Shown piece after piece: positions 57,384-64,000 of a stretch of DNA of 64,000 nt. Source of the stretch: Rallus limicola. Lineage: Eukaryota; Chordata; Aves; Gruiformes; Rallidae. Every line of letters starts with the position of its first letter. Position 1 is the first letter of the stretch. Position numbers and translations under genes: made by a program. The stretch is from assembly GCA_022605955.1 (NCBI GenBank), contig JAKCOZ010000006.1:1922001-1986000 (forward strand). Reading direction: 5' to 3'. The notes below the pieces were generated by a model that was given only the letters and a program-made list of their open reading frames with translations, did no database searches and was not told where the DNA came from.

Positions 57384-59838
57384 TGTGAGTCCTAGTCACT
57401 CCAAAGTAGCCAGGATGGAGGTTAATCTGTGGTAAATTATTGAATAATGTGGCCACTCTAGGCTATGCCCTGAAGTGAAAAGCACATCTGGAACAATCCG
57501 TGTTCCATCTTTTCTCCACTTTCCCAGCCCTGGAAGAGACCTTGGGAGAACAGGATGGAAATCAAAGCAATCTAAGGGCTTCTCCTAGTGAGGCTGGGGG
57601 TGGATTTGTCTGACAAACACATATGGAGGAAAGAAGCAGAAAAGTACCTTGTGGACCCTCATGCTCCTTTCCTTCTTCAGATGGCAGGCTTCCCAGTTCT
57701 GCCATCTGCACTTCATGCTTTCAGGTCTTTTTCACGATCTGCCACATGAGACAGTTCTTGGCTAAAAATGGACCAGTGTTTCCAGGATTGCCCAAGAACA
57801 GACCAACAGCTTTAGTGTATGAACAGGAAGAGGGGAAATATTCCTCTCACAGGCCAACTTCCCACAGCACTTTTCTGTTGGAAGCACTTTCAGACAGATG
57901 ATTTTGCCGCATCCAACTGAAGGAATTAACATTGTATGAACTGCAGAAGTGTGGACTGAGAAAAGAGATATAAAAGAAGACATACAGAGAAGGGAATAAT
58001 GTCTTCATGCACATATTGGATGGGAGAAAAAGTGATGGGCCTAATTACAGACAGGAAGATTTGAGTTAGGAATAGATTGGTTGGAGAGGTTGTGGCGTCT
58101 TCATTGCAGAGAGTCTTTAAGACCACGTTAGCACCACGTTAACATCTGTCTTCCTGGAGACAGATGACATGGATGGACTTGATCCTACCTGGAGATAAAG
58201 GACATAGCCCTGCCAACCTCTTAATATCCCTTCCCATCCCTATTTCTTGATGATTGCAGCTCTGGGAGCTGTAATATCATCTGCATTCTCACCTCCACTG
58301 CTCTAAGAAGATTTCCCCCAGGATGTGCCTTAACTAAGAGGCTTCCTCAGATCTTTTGTGAGGCCAGCTTTAGCATGACCTGCTAGGAAGTGATCAATAC
58401 CTTTTCCTTCTTACTGACACCAGTGTCCACTGTTTTTGCCCGTTACTGGGTTTTGTTGCTTCTACAACTCTGTGCTGGTCCATAGAAAAGAAAGTGAGGC
58501 AGTCAGAGGCTTCTTTACCAAAATAAGCTTTCAGTGAAGATTAAAAGTTTATTTCTGGACTGAGGTCCACAATCCAGGTGTTCAGTGTGGGAGGTGAAGA
58601 CAGACAGATTCCAGGACTTACTGCTGTCTTTATTTCTTCAGCTCTTGTACTAGGATTTGGCTCTCTGTCTTAGGGATTTCAAAGTTATGTCCTGGACTGT
58701 AGTTCTCTGAAGACTACAGAGAAAGTGTTTAGGGTCCAGATCTGATGAGCTGTGGATAGGCCACATGGACTCAAATCCTACTTCTCCATCATGTGTAGAG
58801 CATTTCCAGCTTCAGCTCTGTCCCCACAAATCTCCCAACCACAGGTCAAGAAGACAGAATACTTCTGTTGGTTCAGAGCAAAGGACCAGCTGCTTCAGTG
58901 TCATTTCTCCACTGGTGACCAATGACAGATACCTGGGTGAGAGCAATATAAAGATCCTCCTTAACACTTTCCCAGTTCTTAGCATTTTGCAGTCTGGGCC
59001 TTCCTGATCAGGTGATATCTCTGTATCTGGCAGTAAATCCCATGAATGTTTCTCCCAATTAGATGAACTTTTCAAACGTTTCATCTTCATGTTATTTCCA
59101 AAGTTCAAAACTTTCACACATCTGGACTTTAAATTAGTTTCACCACATGGGAGAGAGATCTTGGAGTCCATGTGGTTACTCCTCTGAAAGGGCTCTTTGC
59201 TTACCACTAGCTAAAAAACGCTAATAGGGTGATAAGGATTATTAAGAAAGGGATAAAAGTGAAAGAGAAAGCATTTCTGCACCACTGAATAATAACTCAT
59301 GTCAGTTAGTATTAAAGAAAATGAGTGAAGTTCTGGTCTGAGAAGGATAAATAAAGAATAATCAGAGCTAGAAACCTTCTACAAGTAGGCACATGGCAGG
59401 AGCCCTTGGACTGGGAAAGAGATGGAGGGGATAGCAGTAGCAGTCCGTGAAGCTTTGAATGGAGAGAAGGTGATGAAGGAATTGCTCCATACAGTTCAGA
59501 GAGTGAGGAACATGCACAGAAATCTTGATACTGTTTTGAAGGAAAATGAAAGTTTTGCTTAGTTTTACTTTTTTTCCTCAGAGTCCACTGTCAGCAAAAG
59601 CTGGGAGTGGCCAAAAGCATGCAGGTTCAAAAAGAATCTGAAAATTTGTGGGAGGTAAGTCCACTAGACTCCTAAATGCAGCACCTGAAGGGCCATGTCC
59701 TGCTCCAACGCTGGCAGAGAAAATGACAGTAAAGGCAGTCTCCCTGTTTTGTAATTACCCACTGTGGTCCATAAGTAGAGACAGGACATGTGTTGGTGGA
59801 CTGTCAGGCTAACCCAAAGTCCACCTAAACTCTCATGT
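57384..59838. other. no gene seen
   Basis: 2.5 kb of intergenic, fairly AT-rich sequence. No supported feature. Confidence 0.5.
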
Positions 59839-59839
59839 C

Positions 59840-59938
59840 CTTCAAAACTGTCCTAAGGAACCTATTTTGGCAGGGGGGGTGGCCTGGATGATCTCTTGAG
59901 GTCCTTTCCAACCCATATGAGTCTGTAATTCTGTGCAA
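59840..59938 (+). mobile_element. CR1 tail fragment
   Basis: 'cctggatgatctcttgaggt' and 'cctttccaacccatatgagt' then 'ctgtaattctgtg': plus-strand CR1 3' end of about 95 bases. Confidence 0.85.
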
Positions 59939-60162
59939 ACACACCAGATCCCATCACCACTTGGCTGCTTGGACTACACAGGAATATGTTATCAAAGAAA
60001 CATTCTTACTTTTGTCAGTTCTATAAAACATAGCTTAACCCTCTTTCACAGAGTAGAAGAAATTAAGTAGAGGTGATTTAGTATCAAAGCAATCCCTTAA
60101 AATTGGAGTGCAGTATGTGCAACCCCGTTACAACTCATATCAGTTTAAATTTTAATTTTCTA

Positions 60163-60430
60163 GTCATAGGATCATAGAATCCCAGACTGGTTTGGGTGGG
60201 AAGGGACCTCAAAGCCTCAGTTCCAACATCCTGTCATGGGCAGGGACACCCTCCACTAGCCCCGGGTGCTCAAAGCCTCATCCAATCTGGCCTTGAACCC
60301 TGCCAGGGGCAGCCTCAGCTTCTTTAGGCACCCTGTGCCAGGGCCTTTCCCCCTCCCCAGGATGGATTTCTGCCTTGAATCTCATCTAAATCTCCCCTCT
60401 TTTAGTTTAAGTGTCAGGAAATCCATAGGC
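60163..60430 (-). mobile_element. CR1 tail fragment
   Basis: Inverted CR1 end 'atcatagaatcccagactgg' of the same group as 3575-3885, to 'cctcttttagtttaagtgt'. Confidence 0.9.
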
Positions 60431-62261
60431 TTTATGATTTTCCCTATCTTGCAAGCCTTCATCTCTCACACGTTTGCCCCTGTGCTTAAATTCATGATGC
60501 ATTTTTTTCCCAGAAAACATTCCAGAAATGTTTGGGAATCCCAGGTGCTAGCTACTGCCTGTGGGGACTGGACCAAGGGGTTCATCCTATGGCTGGATAT
60601 TGGTCTAGCAGTCTGTTAGGACACAGTGGGAAGCAGGGGAAAGCCCTGGGTTGAGCTGGGACATGGTGTTTGGGAGTCACTAAGAAGGACAACATTCTCT
60701 GTGACTGTGAGGGAGAAGGAAGCTACAGCCAGGGTGGATGGGGATGTGGTGGTGGAGAAGGAAATAGTTTCAGCAGAAAAGTCCTTTCTAGTTACTGCTG
60801 AAGGAGATCTGAGATCTACACATGGTTGCACTCGTCCTTGTTTTACTGCTGTGCCACCTCTCAAGCTGCTGCTCCAGCCATGCCCATCCCTAAAGTCTGG
60901 TGAGGGAGAATTGGGGCAGCAATGACCTCTGTGCTGCACACATGCTCTCAGCTAGACATGAAATCCATCCTGTCCCAGTCCTTGGCCGAGGGATGCAGGC
61001 CACTTGGAGACAAGGAGGTCTGATGCAGTAGGGTTGCAAATGTTTCTACAATACTGGTGCCAACTAGACTGGCAGGTTAAGGAGGAAAAGGAGGGGAAAC
61101 AGCAACTAACAGAAATAGCCACCAAAAGAGGAGAAGAGGTTGCAAGGACTGCAACTCTTGCTTTATCTGTGTTATTTACACTTTCTGAGGAAGGGAGCAA
61201 GGTTTGTGTTAAATATCTGTCAAAGCTGGCCATCCCCTCTTTACTTCTCATGTTTAAGCAAGAATGTAGCAATTCTGCTTGAGTGCTTTAAAATAATCAG
61301 TAGTTTCAACTTGCTTTAGAATAATTGTAATTTCAGCTTGTTTGGTCTGTTTCTTCCTAGATTGATATAATTTCTTCTCCTTCTCTCTCTTTATAAATAC
61401 ACATATGCATAGAAACCCTTCTTAGACACCACAGGATGAGATGAAAAGCCACTTAGAGGCTCCATAGAGAATAAAGACAAGCTAAGGTGACCAGATTCAG
61501 GTTCTGTCTTTGAGCTTCTGCATGCCACCAAGAAGCACCACCCTGATACTGCATTTCCTGGCCTGATCCTGCAGCTGTGGGGTGCAAGTTTCAGAAACAG
61601 CCTTGCTGCAGTCAGTGTGACCCCCGGGTGAGGAAAGGGGTTGCAAGACTGGGTCTGCCTGGTGCCTACTGCCCACATGTATCCATGGAACGACTCTGCT
61701 GGGACTCACAGGAGTTGTGAAAGAAGGCTGGTACCTTTTCCCTGCAGAAGTTGTTAATTCTGAGTTGTTTCATAGTTGGCTGTGATGCAAGCCCCTAAAT
61801 TTAACACCATGGGGGACCCGAGGCACCTCTAGTCCATCGATCCATCATACCTGATCTCTACATAGGGCTCTTGCAACTGCAGGATCGTCCAAAAATGTTG
61901 TGGGAATGGTGTGTTTTTCAAAGCACTTGAATTGCAGGCTGTTCTAACCCCACAGGAAGGCTCAGGTCATTGCTCAGGCTGTCTGAGCCAGGAACAATTG
62001 AGAAGACATCCTTCTACAGGATGTCCACAGTCCCTTTCTCCCCTTTCTGCAAGGACTGTTTGTTAGCTGAATTCCCTAAGGAAGAAGATAAATTTTTATT
62101 CCAAGATCCTTCTTCATTCATCAGGAAGAGGTATTTTCAACCATGCAGGGATTCTGGAAAGATGCTTTGAAATTCAAGACCCAATCTAAAATATCCAAGC
62201 ACACATGAGAGTCAAAGTCCCAGAGACAAATACCTTTCAGCAGCAGAGCCCTGTCAAGCAG
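60431..62261. other. no gene seen
   Basis: Intergenic sequence without recognised features. Confidence 0.5.
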
Positions 62262-62492
62262 TGTTGGAAATGCCAAAGGTTCTAAGAAAGGACTCCCAGG
62301 AGACATACTAGTGAAGCAGCAATTTATTACACCCTCTTGCAACAGCAGGTGTCTTAGTGAAGTAGGCAACACCTGTGGTCAGAGTTTGCAGCATTTTTAT
62401 ATCCTATTCCTGTCAAAACCCCTCCCCTGTTTGCCTATGGATTAGGTATTTCCAAGGTTTACAGGCTCAACCGAGGCACCTTCTTCACAACA
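62262..62492 (-). mobile_element. probable retroviral LTR (minus strand)
   Basis: Bounded by TGTTG (62262) and CAACA (62492), giving five-base terminal inverted repeats. On the minus strand a TATA box (TATAAAA, 62401-62395) is followed about 70 bases later by AATAAA (62328-62323), the arrangement of U3, R and U5. No target duplication is seen on both sides and no tRNA primer site follows, consistent with a 3' LTR or a decayed solo LTR. The U3 could instead extend to about 62680. The boundary is a motif-based guess. Confidence 0.5.
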
Positions 62493-62682
62493 GTACATAA
62501 CACAACGCACAGGGCATGTCTGGCAGGTTCCTGCTTCCCCTTGGGGAAGAAAACAGTATTTGTGAGCTTACTGAGCAAAATGCTGTGTATTTCTAAGTTA
62601 CTACTGTTCATCTTGCATAGACCTTAACTGTTGCATATCTTTATTTTGTCTGGGCCCGTTGAAGCCAAAGGGGGACCCTCAA

Positions 62683-62992
62683 ACCACAGGATCACAGAAC
62701 CTTAGGGATTGGAAGGGACCTCTAGAGATCATCGGGTCCAACCCCCCTGCCAAAGCAGGCTCCCTAGGACAGGTCACACAGGTTGGCATCCAGACAGGGT
62801 TGGACTATCTCCAGAGAAGGAGACTCCCTGGGCAGCCTGTCCCAGGGCTCCCTCACCCTCACCAGGAAGAAGTTCTTCCCCAGATTGGTGGGGAACTCCC
62901 TGTGCTCCAACTTGAGCCCATGGCCCCTTGTCCTGTCCCCACAGACACTGTGAAGAGGCTGGCCATGTCCCCCTGTGTCCAACACTTCACAT
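62683..62992 (-). mobile_element. CR1 LINE 3' fragment
   Basis: Inverted CR1 beginning 'ccacaggatcacagaacctt', with 'catcgggtccaacccccctg' and 'gccaaagcaggctccctagg'. Same subfamily as 870-1458. It lies between the LTR-like segment and the env-like frame, so it appears to have inserted into the retroviral remnant. Confidence 0.93.
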
Positions 62993-63317
62993 ATATATTA
63001 TATATATGTTTGCCTTTATCTTACTGCTAGGCAGCTGACTAATGGCTTGATTGGCACTCAGGGCATACTGTTTGCTGAAGGAATTCAAGGCTGAATCCAG
63101 GTTCATTGAATTATGCAGCAGTGCCCTGATTAATCTCTTGTTACAAGACAATTCATGTCCAAGCTATCTACACAGCTCCCCATGGGCCATCTCTGCTGAG
63201 ATGGAGCCTCCAGGCAATCCAAGGCTGAGTCGCCCCCCTGATGGGCTGGACATTGCCAAAACCTGTTTCTGGAACTCTGAGCTGGACGATTCCTTACATT
63301 CCACCCCATGACCTGAG

Positions 63318-63518
63318 TCATGATTCAACCACTTCGATGTTCTCATTGTCCCACGTATGGCTAGAAGTTTCATCTGCAGCTTTCAGCAGAGCTCTGTATT
63401 CCTCAGTTCCTAATTGAACCCTTATCCAAGAGAGCAATTTTACCATAATTCTTTTAACACAACCAACAGCAAAACTTATTGCAATAATACAAATTACAAT
63501 CACTAGCAGCGTTCCCCC
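63318..63518 (-). pseudogene. possible endogenous retrovirus env tail (degraded)
   Basis: A minus-strand frame begins with a strongly hydrophobic segment of about 18 residues followed by basic residues, a Trp and a 40-residue hydrophilic tail ending at a stop. This is the layout of the membrane anchor and cytoplasmic tail of a retroviral transmembrane protein. A stop codon lies just upstream in the same frame, so the sequence is broken. Its position, upstream in the sense direction of a minus-strand LTR, supports the idea. No clear ectodomain motif is seen. Chance hydrophobicity is the alternative. Confidence 0.3.
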
Positions 63519-64000
63519 TTACCTTATGCTCCATCTGTTGCATATCTGGATTGACAACTGTCCTTTATCTTCCTAAATCCCTGACAAAGGATTCCTGATG
63601 GGGCAGCCTTTACTTCCCAAGTCAGCATAGAAAAATGCCACAGCCCATTTCAGTTTGCAAAAAGCAACATTCCCCACCATTTTCCACAGCAGGGTCTTCT
63701 GCTATTTTAGCAAGCACCCTAGAAGAAACCCTGGCAGCAGAAATGTCAGGTCTTTGCTTTAATGGTTTTCTGCTTTCATCTTTGCAGCTACATTTCCAAT
63801 TTGTAGCCAAGAACTTGACTCTTCTCCTTGCTAAAATAACCCTCGGTTACTGTTAATTCATGTGACACTGGGGGCTGCTAAGTTCTCTTGCTCTAAAAGA
63901 GAAAACCAAAACATTGGTAACAACCCTTAAAAATTCCCTCCAGCTACTTCTGTAGCCCAGAGAAGTAAAAACATCAGCGTTTGTTCAGGGCAAGACTATT
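63519..64000. other. no gene seen; may continue the retroviral remnant
   Basis: Right edge of the window. If the ERV interpretation is right, more env sequence in the minus orientation should lie here, but frames are short and interrupted. Confidence 0.35.

Noticed and set aside
63622..63810. Minus-strand frame with a Cys-Cys doublet (63664-63669) that might be a retroviral transmembrane motif
   Set aside because: The preceding residues lack a cysteine at the CX6CC spacing and no immunosuppressive-like region or heptad repeat precedes it, so it is not good evidence of env ectodomain.

Overview
The window is genomic DNA from a bird. The evidence is the very high density of CR1 LINE fragments (about 38 recognisable copies, many ending in the CR1 3' tail motif 'ttccaaccc...attctatgattct'), a solo LTR of a type I recognise as widespread in birds, and the gene content. 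There is no sign of bacterial or viral genome organisation: genes are split by introns with GT/AG splice sites, and most of the sequence is intron or intergenic DNA.

Two protein-coding genes can be supported, arranged head to head as in other vertebrates (MAP6 on the minus strand, MOGAT2 on the plus strand). (1) MAP6, the microtubule-stabilising STOP protein: only its first coding exon is here (11565-12292), inside a CpG island. Everything to the left (1-11564) is inferred to be its first intron. (2) MOGAT2, monoacylglycerol O-acyltransferase 2: all six coding exons can be placed (25664-25757, 35078-35256, 46557-46761, 48241-48415, 48625-48824, 50261-50415). They join in phase to give 335 codons plus stop and carry the HPHG motif of the DGAT2 family.

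Layout: 1-10.5 kb, MAP6 intron with CR1 copies; 10.5-12.6 kb, CpG island, MAP6 exon 1 and promoter; 12.5-14.9 kb, a large alternating purine-pyrimidine CA/TG minisatellite with a higher-order repeat of about 315 bp; 14.9-24.2 kb, intergenic CR1 and unique sequence; 24.18-24.65 kb, a polypyrimidine block whose period steps from 4 to 5 to 6; 25.0-25.66 kb, the putative MOGAT2 promoter with three GATA-type sites in a short tandem repeat and an HNF4-like site; 25.66-50.4 kb, MOGAT2; 50.4-64 kb, downstream intergenic DNA with a second AGGAG pentamer array, more CR1, and at the right edge a probable degraded endogenous retrovirus end (LTR plus env-tail-like frame) broken by a CR1.

Biologically, MOGAT2 makes diacylglycerol from monoacylglycerol at the endoplasmic reticulum in fat absorption, and MAP6 stabilises neuronal microtubules. 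Their adjacency is conserved synteny and not a functional unit. No CRISPR array, operon or bacterial-type defence system is present. The most interesting signals are a CR1-derived candidate branch point in the short fourth intron of MOGAT2, the CpG-to-CA/TG minisatellite beside the MAP6 promoter, a perfect template-switch palindrome inside a CR1, and the GATA repeat upstream of MOGAT2.
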